Program-made: the position numbers and the translations under genes
From: Rhodospirillales bacterium
GTDB lineage: Bacteria; Pseudomonadota; Alphaproteobacteria; Rhodospirillales; JASLQF01
DNA length: 64,000 nt
Direction of reading: 5' to 3'
Assembly (NCBI GenBank): GCA_030744625.1
Contig: JASLQF010000065.1
Span: 62,001 to 126,000 of the forward strand
In this document: in pieces, positions 16,702-25,728 of the stretch
Numbering within the stretch: position 1 is the stretch's first letter
Layout of the letters: every line of letters begins with the position of its first letter
The notes under the pieces: model-generated
Databases searched by the model: none
Told to the model about the DNA's origin: nothing
What the model saw: the letters and a program-made list of their open reading frames with translations, nothing else

Positions 16702-19281
16702 ATGTCCGACCATCAAGAGCACAGGGTGGTTTATGTTTCTCACCCGGCGAGCGGCCTGGCGAGGTCTAATTTCCCCCTGGAATGTCACGTCGAGGGCTCC
16801 AGGATCGTCAGGTCGCTTCCCTTCTATATTCCCGAAGACGTCAGGCTCTACGAGATCAAGACGTCACGGGGCGTCTTCACGCGACCCAGAAAAGAAGTGC
16901 AGATGCCTTTGGCATTTGCCGCGAAGCGGAGGGTTCACTCGGCGACGCGCGTAAAATATCCGCTGTTGCGGGATGACTGGAGCCCCGACAACCCGAATGC
17001 GGAGCAGCGCGGCAAGAGCGGCTATTCCCGGATCAGCTGGGAGCAGGCCCTGGATGTCATTGTCGGCCAGTTGAATCGAATTCATGAGAAATATGGGTCG
17101 ATGGAACCCGTTCTCGTTCAAGCCGACGGGCACGGCCATAGCGGATACATGCAGTCCCTACATTTCTGGGGGCACTATCTCTTTGACATGATCCGCGAAC
17201 ACCTTGGATGGGGATGGTGGACCCAGCAGGTGCGGAACCCCGACAGTTGGGAAGGTTACTACTGGGGCGCCAAGCACGTCTGGGGCTTCGATGACACCCT
17301 GGGAGAGCCCTACCAGGATGCCGTCTGGGACGACGTGCTCGAGCATGCGGAAATGGTGATTTTCTCGGGTAACGATCCAGAGGCGACGGGCTTTGGCATG
17401 TCGGGATCGATCGCCCTGGAGATGCCCAAATGGCTGAAGCGAGCCGGCATCAAGGTCGTCGCCATCTCGCCGGACCTCAACCACGCGGCGGCGGTTCACG
17501 CCGACAAGTGGATCCCCATCAAGCCGAATTCGGATGGGGCGCTCTATCTCGCGGTGGCGCATACATGGATCGTCGAGGGAAGCTATGACAAGGAATACGT
17601 AAGAACGCACACGGTCGGCTTCGAGGAGTTCAGGCGCCATGCGATGGGCGAAGACGGCGGCGTGGCGAAGACGCCGGCGTGGGCGGAGAAGATAACGGGC
17701 GTGCCGGCACACACGATTCGGGCCCTGGCCAGGGAGTGGGCGGCCAAGAAGACCACGCTCTCGGTCTACTTCGGGGGCCCGAAGATCAGAGGGACCCTAT
17801 CGCATGTGGCCGCAAGGCTGGAGGCCTACGTGTTGGCGATGCAGGGCATTGGCCGCCCGGGAAGACAGTTCCTGAGGACAGGGGCGCCTTCCTTCTACAA
17901 GAAATCGTTGGCACAGGTGCCTCGTTATCCCGAGGTCGATCATCACGGGATCGCCCTCAATCCGATGATCGAGTATGCGATCGGGCATGGGCCGAAGTCG
18001 CCGGTGTTCATCCCCAGGACCCTTGCCGCCGAAGCCATTCAATGCCCGTCCATCGAATGGAGAGGCACCACCGCCTCTTTGGCGAAGACGGAGGACCAAT
18101 TCAACCACTACCGCTTTCCCCCCAACGACGGTCATCCCGGCATTCGTATGGTGTGGAACGAGAATGGCAGTCAGCCGGGAAGCTGGGGCCACGGCTGGAA
18201 CTGGCTGGAGGCGCTGGCAAATCCACGAATTGAATTCGTCGTCGGGGTGCATCCCTGGCTCGAGAACGACATCCCGTTCTCGGATCTGATATTGCCCGCG
18301 CAGACCAACTACGAGCATGAAGATCTGGTGACGGTGCAACGGAGCGATGTCCTGGCCATGTTCTACCAGGACCAGGCCATCGAGCCGGTCGGCGAGTCGA
18401 AGAGTGACTACGAGATACACCGCATGATCGGCCAGCGACTGGGATTGGACGACGTGTTTCCGCCCGCCGAGCAATGGTTGAAAGCGGCCTACGGGGGAAC
18501 GCTGGCTTCGACGAAGCATGGAACCACTTGGGAAGAGTTCAAGGAGAAGAAGCACTTCGTCTACGATTGCCCGACATGGGACGAATGGGTGGAAATCAAG
18601 AAGGAGCACGGTTTTGGGCCGAATGAAGGCGGGCTCCACTGGTTCTGGTCGGCGGGTGACGGACTGGAAACGCCTTCGGGAAAGATCGAATTCGTTTCGT
18701 CCCGGATTGCCGAGCTTGATCCCGATAATACGGAACGGCCGCCGCTGGCAAGGTGGGTGCCGCATGGCGAACTGCGGGACTCGCCCAAGGGGCGGGAGTA
18801 TCCCCTATCGGTGATGTCGAATCACCCAAGATTCAGGTTCCACGTCCAAGGCGACGATGTCGACTGGATCAGAGAGATAGCCAAGGTCCGCGGCCCGGAC
18901 GGTTACATGTACGAACCGTGTTGGATCCATCCGACCGACTCCGACGTCAGAGGCATCGCGGACGGCGATATCATCATGGTGCACAACGAACGTGGTGCCT
19001 TGCTTGTCGGCGCCGTGGTGACTGAAAGAATTATTCCCGGTGCCTTGTCCATCGACCATGGCGCCAAGATCGACCTTGCGATGCTCAACAACACGCTCAT
19101 CGACCGGGGTGGCTGTATCAACCTGATCGCACCGACGCCGCAGGAAAAATATGGAGCCGGAGCGGAGATCGCCATCCCGGAAATGAACGTCAGCGGCTTC
19201 CTGGCACAGGCCGCCAAGATAGACGTATCAGACATCGTGGCGAGTACGGGCTTAGGCCACGGAGCCACGGTGCCGGGTTGA
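16702..19281 (+). CDS. Molybdopterin oxidoreductase large subunit, pyrogallol transhydroxylase-like
   Basis: This 859-residue protein belongs to the DMSO reductase superfamily: bis-MGD binding is shown by SWEQALDVIVGQLNRIHEKYG, the middle domain, and a C-terminal MopB_CT region (EPCWIHPTDSDVRGIADGDIIMVHNERG). It has no N-terminal cysteine cluster and no Tat signal. A NPDSWEGYYWGA block near residue 180 gives Asp-Ser-Trp at about 181-183, and HGHSGY lies near 144. In the Pelobacter transhydroxylase structure a Ser (about 175) ligates Mo beside Asp174 and His144, so the spacing fits well. The length (859 versus about 875) also fits. The partner subunit seven bases downstream has the C-terminal beta domain typical of that enzyme. 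Function as a polyhydroxybenzene hydroxyltransferase is inferred; other arrangements of the superfamily remain possible. Confidence 0.85.
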   Translation: MSDHQEHRVVYVSHPASGLARSNFPLECHVEGSRIVRSLPFYIPEDVRLYEIKTSRGVFTRPRKEVQMPLAFAAKRRVHSATRVKYPLLRDDWSPDNPNAEQRGKSGYSRISWEQALDVIVGQLNRIHEKYGSMEPVLVQADGHGHSGYMQSLHFWGHYLFDMIREHLGWGWWTQQVRNPDSWEGYYWGAKHVWGFDDTLGEPYQDAVWDDVLEHAEMVIFSGNDPEATGFGMSGSIALEMPKWLKRAGIKVVAISPDLNHAAAVHADKWIPIKPNSDGALYLAVAHTWIVEGSYDKEYVRTHTVGFEEFRRHAMGEDGGVAKTPAWAEKITGVPAHTIRALAREWAAKKTTLSVYFGGPKIRGTLSHVAARLEAYVLAMQGIGRPGRQFLRTGAPSFYKKSLAQVPRYPEVDHHGIALNPMIEYAIGHGPKSPVFIPRTLAAEAIQCPSIEWRGTTASLAKTEDQFNHYRFPPNDGHPGIRMVWNENGSQPGSWGHGWNWLEALANPRIEFVVGVHPWLENDIPFSDLILPAQTNYEHEDLVTVQRSDVLAMFYQDQAIEPVGESKSDYEIHRMIGQRLGLDDVFPPAEQWLKAAYGGTLASTKHGTTWEEFKEKKHFVYDCPTWDEWVEIKKEHGFGPNEGGLHWFWSAGDGLETPSGKIEFVSSRIAELDPDNTERPPLARWVPHGELRDSPKGREYPLSVMSNHPRFRFHVQGDDVDWIREIAKVRGPDGYMYEPCWIHPTDSDVRGIADGDIIMVHNERGALLVGAVVTERIIPGALSIDHGAKIDLAMLNNTLIDRGGCINLIAPTPQEKYGAGAEIAIPEMNVSGFLAQAAKIDVSDIVASTGLGHGATVPG

Positions 19282-19288
19282 TCGAGCA

Positions 19289-20098
19289 ATGGACAAGAAG
19301 ACATTCCTGATCGATGTCGACAAGTGCTCCGGCTGCAGGCTGTGCATGATCGTCTGCAAGGACGAGCACGTTGGAAGCGGCTATTCACCCTGGACCAAGC
19401 CTCAGCCCGACACCGGGCAGTTCTGGATCGATGTCCATTCGCTGGAAAGGGGGCGGATCCCCAGAGTTCGGATGTCGTATCTGCCTGTTCTTTGCCAGCA
19501 CTGTGAAAATGCACCCTGCGTCAAGGCGTGCGCCGAGGCAGCCATCAAGACCAGGAGCGATGGTCTGGTATGGATAGACCCCGCGCCATGCACGGGCTGC
19601 GGGCTCTGTCAAACGGCGTGCCCTTACGACGTTATCTATATGAACGGTGATCTGAAGATTGCCCAGAAGTGCACGGGCTGCGCACACCGCGTAGACGAAG
19701 GGGCCTTGCCGAGATGTGCCGAGGTCTGTCCGCACGACGTCATCGTCTTCGGTGACGTTGAAAACGGCAAGACCCTGAAAGTCTATCACCCTGAATACCA
19801 AACCGGGCCGAGGGTCTATTGGAAGGGCCTGCCAAAGCCGTGGATCGCGGGTACGGTGATAGACGCGCTCAGCGACGAGGTGATTTCGGGCGTGGCGATC
19901 ACTTCGGTGGATCTATTCGAGGACGCATCGGTCACCGTCCTTTCGGACGAGTTCGGTGACTTCTGGATAAGGGGCATGGAGAAAGACCGAAAGTACCGGG
20001 TCGAGATCAGAAAGGAAGGCTACCAGGACTTCCTTTCAATCGTCACCACGGATGGCGATCAGGACGTGGGGACCGTCGGTCTGAAAAGGACACCGTGA
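19289..20098 (+). CDS. 4Fe-4S subunit with C-terminal CnaB-like domain, transhydroxylase small subunit-like
   Basis: This 269-residue protein has four cysteine blocks: CSGCRLCMIVC, CQHCENAPCVKAC, CTGCGLCQTACP and CTGC-x11-CAEVCP. They are followed from about residue 190 by a beta-rich domain (WIAGTVIDALSDEVISGVAI...YRVEIRKEGYQDF) of the carboxypeptidase-regulatory/CnaB type. A ferredoxin subunit with this extra barrel is the hallmark of pyrogallol-phloroglucinol transhydroxylase beta (about 274 residues). The sequence shows Cys for four clusters; I recall three reported for the Pelobacter enzyme, so cluster content may differ. It overlaps no gene and follows the large subunit by seven bases. 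Confidence 0.85.
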   Translation: MDKKTFLIDVDKCSGCRLCMIVCKDEHVGSGYSPWTKPQPDTGQFWIDVHSLERGRIPRVRMSYLPVLCQHCENAPCVKACAEAAIKTRSDGLVWIDPAPCTGCGLCQTACPYDVIYMNGDLKIAQKCTGCAHRVDEGALPRCAEVCPHDVIVFGDVENGKTLKVYHPEYQTGPRVYWKGLPKPWIAGTVIDALSDEVISGVAITSVDLFEDASVTVLSDEFGDFWIRGMEKDRKYRVEIRKEGYQDFLSIVTTDGDQDVGTVGLKRTP

Positions 20099-20148
20099 GC
20101 CAGCCGATGGGACAAAGCCGGCCCCGCTTGCTCCCGTAATCGACGACC

Positions 20149-21264
20149 TCAGTGACCGGCCCGCGCCGCCCGCGCCAGGGCGCGTATGTTTTCGGCCGGC
20201 GCCTTGAAAGGAATTTCGCACCCCGTACTGAGCACGAAGGGCGCGCCGCGGGCGCTCTCGATACAGGCGCGCGCTTCACGGAACACTTCCTCGGGACTCG
20301 CCCCCAGGAGCACCTGGGTATTGTCGACGTTGCCGACCCAGGCAACGGCGCGGGCCGTGTCGCGAGGACGCAGGCAGTATCGATCCAGGCAGGCGTTGGC
20401 CGAGGTGTGCTTCGCATGGCAGTCCCAGCCGTGCTCGGCGCCGATGGCGCGAACGTCACCGTAGGCAAAGCTGATGGCATCGATATCGAGTTCGAGGATC
20501 TCTTCAAGGTAGGGGGTGTTGGAGCAGTTGTGCTCGATGAGGAACACCTCCGGTGCCTCCCGGCGGGCCGTCTCGAGGAGGCGCCTGTGATAGGGCAACA
20601 CGAAACGATCCAGATGATGAGGCCCCATCAGCTCGCGGCAGACACCCGGGTTCTCGAAGAGCACCGCGTCACAGGCACCGGTGCGCAGGATGGCCAGCAA
20701 GTAACGTTCCGTGCCTTCGGTGACGCGCTGGAAAAGGGATTCGACGTACGGGGGATCATTGATGAAGTCCGTCAACAGCTTCGCCATGCCGCGCAGCTCG
20801 CAGGCAACCAGGAACGGGGACACGACCAGGGCCACGATGAACAGGTCGTCGCCCGAGCGTTGACGCAACCGGCTCAGGGCATCGAGGACCAGCGGCATGC
20901 GTCCGCTGCTCGACGGATCCGGGTCGGACAGGCGAGCCAGGTTGCGGTCTTCCTCCAGGGGGCGCCCGGTCACGCGAGGGTAGTAATCTTCCAGCTTCTC
21001 GATACGGCAGCCGAAGGCCTCCGCTTCGACCGTGAGACATCCCCACGGAACCATGGCGCTGTCGTGCTCGAACAATTCGGCCGCCGCCGCCTGTGTCGCG
21101 GCCATCAGGTGCGGATCGCCATAGGCCTCGTTCATGCGCCTTCCCACATGCCCGAGCACGTGCCGTGCTCCGCCCAGGAACAGGTAGGCAAGCGCCGGGC
21201 GATCCGTTGGCTGGCCCCGCAAGGCGCGCCTCATGCGCTCCCTTGAAGTCAAGTTTCCCGGCAT
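20149..21264 (-). CDS. UroD-family (MtaA/CmuA-like) methyltransferase or uroporphyrinogen decarboxylase-like protein
   Basis: This 371-residue TIM-barrel protein belongs to the URO-D superfamily. Zinc-site residues typical of the cobamide methyltransferase branch are visible: EHNCSNT (H-x-C) near residue 250 and STGCEIP near 345, giving His-Cys...Cys. True haem-pathway HemE lacks this set, so a methyltransferase role is favoured. It is the last gene of the corrinoid operon, 29 bases after the activator gene. It may transfer methyl groups from a second substrate, or between the corrinoid protein and an acceptor. The other UroD-like protein of the operon is at 26368-27531. Confidence 0.85.
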   Translation of the reverse strand: MPGNLTSRERMRRALRGQPTDRPALAYLFLGGARHVLGHVGRRMNEAYGDPHLMAATQAAAAELFEHDSAMVPWGCLTVEAEAFGCRIEKLEDYYPRVTGRPLEEDRNLARLSDPDPSSSGRMPLVLDALSRLRQRSGDDLFIVALVVSPFLVACELRGMAKLLTDFINDPPYVESLFQRVTEGTERYLLAILRTGACDAVLFENPGVCRELMGPHHLDRFVLPYHRRLLETARREAPEVFLIEHNCSNTPYLEEILELDIDAISFAYGDVRAIGAEHGWDCHAKHTSANACLDRYCLRPRDTARAVAWVGNVDNTQVLLGASPEEVFREARACIESARGAPFVLSTGCEIPFKAPAENIRALARAARAGH

Positions 21265-21292
21265 CGGTGTTCTCCAGTTATTCGAATAGGCT

Positions 21293-23275
21293 CTACGGGT
21301 CGATGGGGGCGCTCGACGCGGGCCGGGGCTCCGGAATATCGACGACCGAGGCGAGACTGGGGAATGGGTCCAAGCCGTGGGGGATCGCCATGGCCGTCAC
21401 GAAATATTCTTGGAACTGCTTGTCGGCCGCGGTTTCCACCTTTTCGACGCGCCGCACCAGTGCTTCGATCTCGTCCCGCGCCCGACGGCTCACGAGGGCG
21501 ATTCGGGCGCCGGTGCCGGCGGCGTTGCCGGCCGAACTCACCCTGGCAAGATCGCAGTCGGGGATCATCCCCAGCACCATGGCGTGCATGGGGTCGATGG
21601 TGCTGCCGAAAGCACCCGCCAAGACGATGCGGTGGACCGCCTCCACCCCCATCCGGTCCATGAGAAGGCGCGCCCCGGCATAGAGCGCGCCCTTGGCAAG
21701 CTGAATGTTGCGGACATCGGTCTGGGTAATCCTCAGTTCGGGAGGGCCGGCATGGAGGCGATAGGCGAAGGCACGGCCGTCGCCGACAACGTGCGGACCG
21801 CGCTCGGCGCAGCCACCGTCGATCAGGCCGCTGGCGGAGATGATTCCGGCGAGGAACATTTCCGCCACCGCCTCGATGATGCCCGAGCCGCAGACGCCGG
21901 TCACACCGACATCGGGGATGGCTTCGTCGAAGCCGGGCTGGTCCGACCACTTGTCGCATCCGATCACCTTGAAGCGCGGGGCCAGGGTCTCCGGGTCGAT
22001 GCGGACCCGCTCGATGGCGCCCGGCGCGCCGCGTTGACCACAACTGATCTGCGCCCCTTCGAAAGCCGGACCGGTGGGGCTCGAACAGGCGAGCAGACGT
22101 TCGCGGTTGCCGAGGATGATCTCGGCATTGGTGCCGACGTCGACGATCAGCATCAGTTCCTCGGATTCATGCGGCGCTTCGGAAAGCAGCACGGCGGCGG
22201 TGTCGGCGCCGACATGCCCGGCGATACAGGGGAGAAAATAGGCCCGGGCCGCCGGATGGAGGTCGAGGTCGAGCTCCGCGGCCTCGATCGTCACCGAGGT
22301 GTCGACGACCAGGGGAAAGGGCGCCCGGCCCAGTTGCAAGGGATCTATCCCGAGCACGATGTGATGCATGATCGGATTGCCGACGAAGGTGGCCTCGACC
22401 AGGTCGGCGCATTCGATTCCCGCCGCGCGCGCCGTCTCGGCGGCCAGCTGTCCGATCGCCTGGCGCACCATGGCGGTCAGCTGGGCGGCGGTACCGGGGT
22501 TGAGCTGAACATAGGAAACGCGGCTTATCACATCCTCGCCGAAGCGGATCTGCGGGTTCATCGTCCCGGCGGCGGCGATCACGTCGCCGGTCGTCAAATC
22601 GCAGAGATGGGCGGCGATGGTTGACGTTCCCACGTCGACGGCCAACCCGAAAACGCGGTCGCGGAATCCGGGCCAGACGCCGAGCAGGCGGCTCCCTTCG
22701 TGGAGCGCCACGGTGACCTTCCAGTCCCCCTGCCTGAGCGCCTTCGGCAGCTCACGCAGGAAGCCGGCGTCATAGTCCAGTCCGGTGATGTGCCATTGTT
22801 CTCCGAGCCCCCGTTGAAGACGCCCGAGGTCGCTCTCCTGGTCGTCGATGGTGGGTTCGGTGAGTTCGACGTAATGAAGCCGCACCACCGGGTCGACTTT
22901 GACGGCGCGGATTTCGGGGCGTTTGCGGACGATCTGCTTGTGGAGTTGACTTTCCGTCGGCACGTCGATGACCGCGTCACCCATGATCCGCGCCGCGCAA
23001 CTCAAGCGGCGGCCGGCGGCGAGACCTTCGAGCCGGGCATAGCTCGCCTCGACCTCGCCGATGGGCGTCAGGTGGCTTTCCCTCGAGGTGATCCCCAACT
23101 TGGCGTGCTCGCCGGTCGCCAGGGTCACCTGACAACGGCCGCAGATGCCGCGGCCGCCACAGACGGAATCGATGTCCACGCCGAGGCTGCGCGCCGCCGC
23201 CAAGACCGATGTGCCGACGGGAAACCGGCGCCGCCGACCAGACGGCATAAAGACGATCAAGGCATCATCAGGCAC
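21293..23275 (-). CDS. Corrinoid protein reductive activator, RACo/RamA-like ASKHA ATPase with N-terminal 2Fe-2S domain
   Basis: I chose the GTG at 23275 (VPDDALIVFMPSG) with AGG upstream and a small overlap with the preceding gene; this gives 660 residues, right for the family. The N-terminal 2Fe-2S motif is SVCGGRGICGRCQVTL with a later Cys in LSCAAR. The C-terminal DUF4445/ASKHA ATPase begins at FGLAVDVGTSTIAAHLCD and includes VDVGTNAEIILG and GVCGSGIIEAVAEM. Proteins of this type (RACo, acetogen O-demethylase AE, RamA) use ATP and low-potential electrons to return inactive Co(II) corrinoid to Co(I). It is the activating enzyme of this methyltransferase operon. Confidence 0.92.
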   Translation of the reverse strand: MPDDALIVFMPSGRRRRFPVGTSVLAAARSLGVDIDSVCGGRGICGRCQVTLATGEHAKLGITSRESHLTPIGEVEASYARLEGLAAGRRLSCAARIMGDAVIDVPTESQLHKQIVRKRPEIRAVKVDPVVRLHYVELTEPTIDDQESDLGRLQRGLGEQWHITGLDYDAGFLRELPKALRQGDWKVTVALHEGSRLLGVWPGFRDRVFGLAVDVGTSTIAAHLCDLTTGDVIAAAGTMNPQIRFGEDVISRVSYVQLNPGTAAQLTAMVRQAIGQLAAETARAAGIECADLVEATFVGNPIMHHIVLGIDPLQLGRAPFPLVVDTSVTIEAAELDLDLHPAARAYFLPCIAGHVGADTAAVLLSEAPHESEELMLIVDVGTNAEIILGNRERLLACSSPTGPAFEGAQISCGQRGAPGAIERVRIDPETLAPRFKVIGCDKWSDQPGFDEAIPDVGVTGVCGSGIIEAVAEMFLAGIISASGLIDGGCAERGPHVVGDGRAFAYRLHAGPPELRITQTDVRNIQLAKGALYAGARLLMDRMGVEAVHRIVLAGAFGSTIDPMHAMVLGMIPDCDLARVSSAGNAAGTGARIALVSRRARDEIEALVRRVEKVETAADKQFQEYFVTAMAIPHGLDPFPSLASVVDIPEPRPASSAPIDP

Positions 23276-24167
23276 TTTCGACCTGCCGGCCGGCGGCGTT
23301 CCGGGCACGTGCCGCGGACAATCGCCGCGACCTTTTGATCCATCGTTTGCACATGGGGTCCAGGGTGCAAATGACCTCGGCGCCCATGATGCCGGCGATG
23401 GTGTCTTCATGGAGCGGGTTGACAATTGCCGATGTCAGGCCGGCGCCGATCAGCATGGACAGGAAGGCACTGTTGAGGCTCGTTCGTTCAGGCAGGCCGA
23501 AACTGACGTTGGAAGCCCCGCAGGTGGTGTTGAGTTCGAGCTCCTCGTGGACCCTTCGCACCACCGTCAAGGCGGATTTGCCGGCCGCGTTGACGGCGCC
23601 GACGGGCATTACCAGCGGGTCGATGACCACGTCCGAGGCGGGGATGCCGTGATCGGCGGCGCGTTCGACGATCTTCTTGGCCACGGCGAACCGCTCGTCG
23701 GGGTTCTCGGAAATGCCGGCCTCGTCGTTGCAAATGGCGACGACCGCGGCGCCGTGCTTCTTGACCAATGGCAGCACGCTCTCCAGCCGCTCCTCCTCCC
23801 CGGTGACGGAATTGACCAGGGCCTTGCCGTCATAGACCGAGAGTCCGGCGGCCAGCGCCGCCGGGTCGGACGAATCGATGCACAGCGGCACGTCGGTGAC
23901 CGACAGCACCAATTCGACGACCTCCTTCATGACCTTGGGTTCGTCGGCCATGGGAACGCCGGCGTTGACGTCGAGCACATGGGCACCGGCCTCAACCTGC
24001 GCCAGCGCATCCGCTTGGACGCGGCTGTAATCTCCAGCCGCCATCTCTTCGGCGAGCTTTTTCCGCCCCGTGGGATTAATACGCTCCCCCACGATGACGA
24101 AAGGATGGGCCGGTCCGATGATCACTTCCTTGGTGGCGGAGCTCAGAAGGGTTTCCGTCATTGTCAT
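23268..24167 (-). CDS. Pterin-binding methyltransferase (methyl-corrinoid:tetrahydrofolate, MT II / AcsE-like)
   Basis: Start chosen at 24167, where ATGA overlaps the stop of the MetF-like gene; 299 residues. The DHPS-like TIM barrel is clear: FVIVGERINPTGRKKLAEEM at the N-terminus, ADALAQVEAGAHVLDVNAGVP, LCIDSSDPAALAAG, and NTTCGASNVSFGLPER for folate binding. It is the size of AcsE and of the MT II component (OdmD/VdmD) of acetogen O-demethylases, which moves methyl from the corrinoid protein to tetrahydrofolate. Gene neighbours (corrinoid protein, MT I, activator, MetF) support that role. The alternative, a MtgA-like enzyme of a betaine system, is chemically equivalent. Confidence 0.92.
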   Translation of the reverse strand: MTMTETLLSSATKEVIIGPAHPFVIVGERINPTGRKKLAEEMAAGDYSRVQADALAQVEAGAHVLDVNAGVPMADEPKVMKEVVELVLSVTDVPLCIDSSDPAALAAGLSVYDGKALVNSVTGEEERLESVLPLVKKHGAAVVAICNDEAGISENPDERFAVAKKIVERAADHGIPASDVVIDPLVMPVGAVNAAGKSALTVVRRVHEELELNTTCGASNVSFGLPERTSLNSAFLSMLIGAGLTSAIVNPLHEDTIAGIMGAEVICTLDPMCKRWIKRSRRLSAARARNAAGRQVESA

Positions 24168-25168
24168 TCCTTTCCCTCGGTGGATCTTTGCAAGGGGCGC
24201 CGTGAGCCGCGGGTCTTGAGGACGCCGGACGCCCTGATGATCTCGGAGACCAGTTCTTCCTGGCGATATGCCATAACGTGGACCCCGGCGACGCCCTTTA
24301 TTTCGGAGATCCGCTGGATGAGTTCGATGCAGATGTTCTTGCCTTCGAGCCTCTGGTCCTTGGCCCCCTCGAGACGGGAAATGGTCGCGTCCGGAATGTG
24401 GACGCCGGGCACCTTTGAACGCATCCACCGGGCTCCCCGCGCCGACGCCAGCGGCCCCACGCCGACCAGGATGAAACAGCGCTCGTCGAGGCCCAGGTGG
24501 CGGACCCTTTCCATGTAGCGTTCCAGGATCGGGACATCGAAACAGTACTGGGTCTGCACGAACTGCGCCCCCGCCGCGATTTTTTTGGCGAGCCGCTGCG
24601 GCCGCCACTCGTAAGGCGGGGCGAAGGGGTTGGCGGCGGCCCCGATAAAAAGCTCCGGCGCCTCCGTAATCTTGCGCCCTGACAGAAAGCAGCTCTCGTC
24701 GCGCATGGTCCTGATCGTTTTCAGCAATGACATGCAGTCCAGATCAAACACCGGCTTGGCATTCGGCTGATCGCCGACCTCGACGCCATCGCCGCTCAGG
24801 CAAAGGATGCTGTGGACACCCATGGCCGCCGCCGCCAGCACGTCACCCTGGATGGCGATCCGATTGCGATCGCGGCACGAAATCTGCATCACCGTGGAGT
24901 ACCCGGCACGGGTGAGCAACGCGCATATCCCCAGGCTCGACATGTGGCAGTTGGCGCCCGACGCATCCGTGGCGTTGACCGCGTCGCAGACCTGGGAAAG
25001 CACCAGGGCCCGCCTGTAGGTTTCTTCCGGGTCGGCGGAATCCGGCGGGTTGAGTTCGGCGGTCAGGGCAAATCTGCCGGACCGCAGGACCCTCTCCAGC
25101 CGCCCGCGCGAGGAGTGCCCCGGCAAAACGGGGTAGGACGCCGGGGTATCGTTCGTATAGGCGCTCAT
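24164..25168 (-). CDS. metF: Methylenetetrahydrofolate reductase, MetF family (MetV-partnered type)
   Basis: This 334-residue TIM-barrel flavoprotein has FALTAELNPPDSADPEETYRR near the N-terminus, the folate/FAD block DRNRIAIQGDVLAAAAMGVHSILCLSGDG, and AGAQFVQTQYCFD. It overlaps both neighbours by four bases, with MetV upstream and the methyltransferase downstream. In acetogens MetF works with MetV to interconvert methyl- and methylene-THF. Here the enzyme would oxidise methyl-THF made by the demethylation system. It differs from the biosynthetic-type MetF at 55637-56581 in this same window, so each copy probably has a separate role. Confidence 0.92.
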   Translation of the reverse strand: MSAYTNDTPASYPVLPGHSSRGRLERVLRSGRFALTAELNPPDSADPEETYRRALVLSQVCDAVNATDASGANCHMSSLGICALLTRAGYSTVMQISCRDRNRIAIQGDVLAAAAMGVHSILCLSGDGVEVGDQPNAKPVFDLDCMSLLKTIRTMRDESCFLSGRKITEAPELFIGAAANPFAPPYEWRPQRLAKKIAAGAQFVQTQYCFDVPILERYMERVRHLGLDERCFILVGVGPLASARGARWMRSKVPGVHIPDATISRLEGAKDQRLEGKNICIELIQRISEIKGVAGVHVMAYRQEELVSEIIRASGVLKTRGSRRPLQRSTEGKE

Positions 25169-25647
25169 TCCCGGCCTTCGCCACCGTTAGCGGCCGTCGC
25201 CGCGAGCATCTTCTCGCGGCTCAGCCGCAACCACGAAGACGAACCCTGGTGGCGGTGGTCGACCGGTCCTTGGAACTTCATGATCGCCTCGCCGTCGCCC
25301 ATTCTCCGGCTGCCCGCCCAGGCCTCGACCCAAACGCACCGCATATCCGGTTCGACCTCGCAGGTGCCGTCCGGGCGAACCCCGCCGCAAGGTCCGTTGC
25401 GCAGGGATTTGGGGCAGTTCATCGGGCAGGTCATGCCGGTGGCGACGAGGATGCAGTGGCCGCACATCCGGCAATCGAAAAGGGCTCCCTTGAACCACGC
25501 CTCGAGCGCCGCTACGGGCTTCTCGAGGCGCCCATGGCCGATCCGCCGCCATAGAGGGTCCAGCGCCTGGAATATGCGGAGAAAGACGGTGTAGACGGCC
25601 TCAAGCGCGCCGGCTCTTCGCGTCGCCCAAAGCCGCACGACATACAT
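25165..25647 (-). CDS. metV: MetV-like cysteine-rich partner of methylenetetrahydrofolate reductase
   Basis: The ATG at 25647 (MYVVRLWATRR) has GGAGG nine bases upstream and gives 160 residues; the track start 48 bases earlier lacks this. The core is DCRMCGHCILVATGMTCP followed by NCPKSLRNGPCGGV and a further CEVEPDMRCVW. This is the MTHFR C-terminal zinc/cysteine domain of MetV, the small subunit of acetogen MetFV. It overlaps the MetF start as ATGA. Its presence indicates an anaerobic-type, possibly ferredoxin- or complex-linked, MetF. Confidence 0.88.
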   Translation of the reverse strand: MYVVRLWATRRAGALEAVYTVFLRIFQALDPLWRRIGHGRLEKPVAALEAWFKGALFDCRMCGHCILVATGMTCPMNCPKSLRNGPCGGVRPDGTCEVEPDMRCVWVEAWAGSRRMGDGEAIMKFQGPVDHRHQGSSSWLRLSREKMLAATAANGGEGRE

Positions 25648-25728
25648 GAATTCAGCCTCCCAGGCTCGTGCCGCGGCACCGCCCGCGGCTTCCATGCGAA
25701 ACGATCGGGCACACCAATTCTTCCGGCC

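Noticed and set aside
16489-16788. 99-residue minus-strand ORF in front of the transhydroxylase-like genes
   Set aside because: It is Arg/Gly/His-rich, has no domain and overlaps the start of the molybdoenzyme gene.
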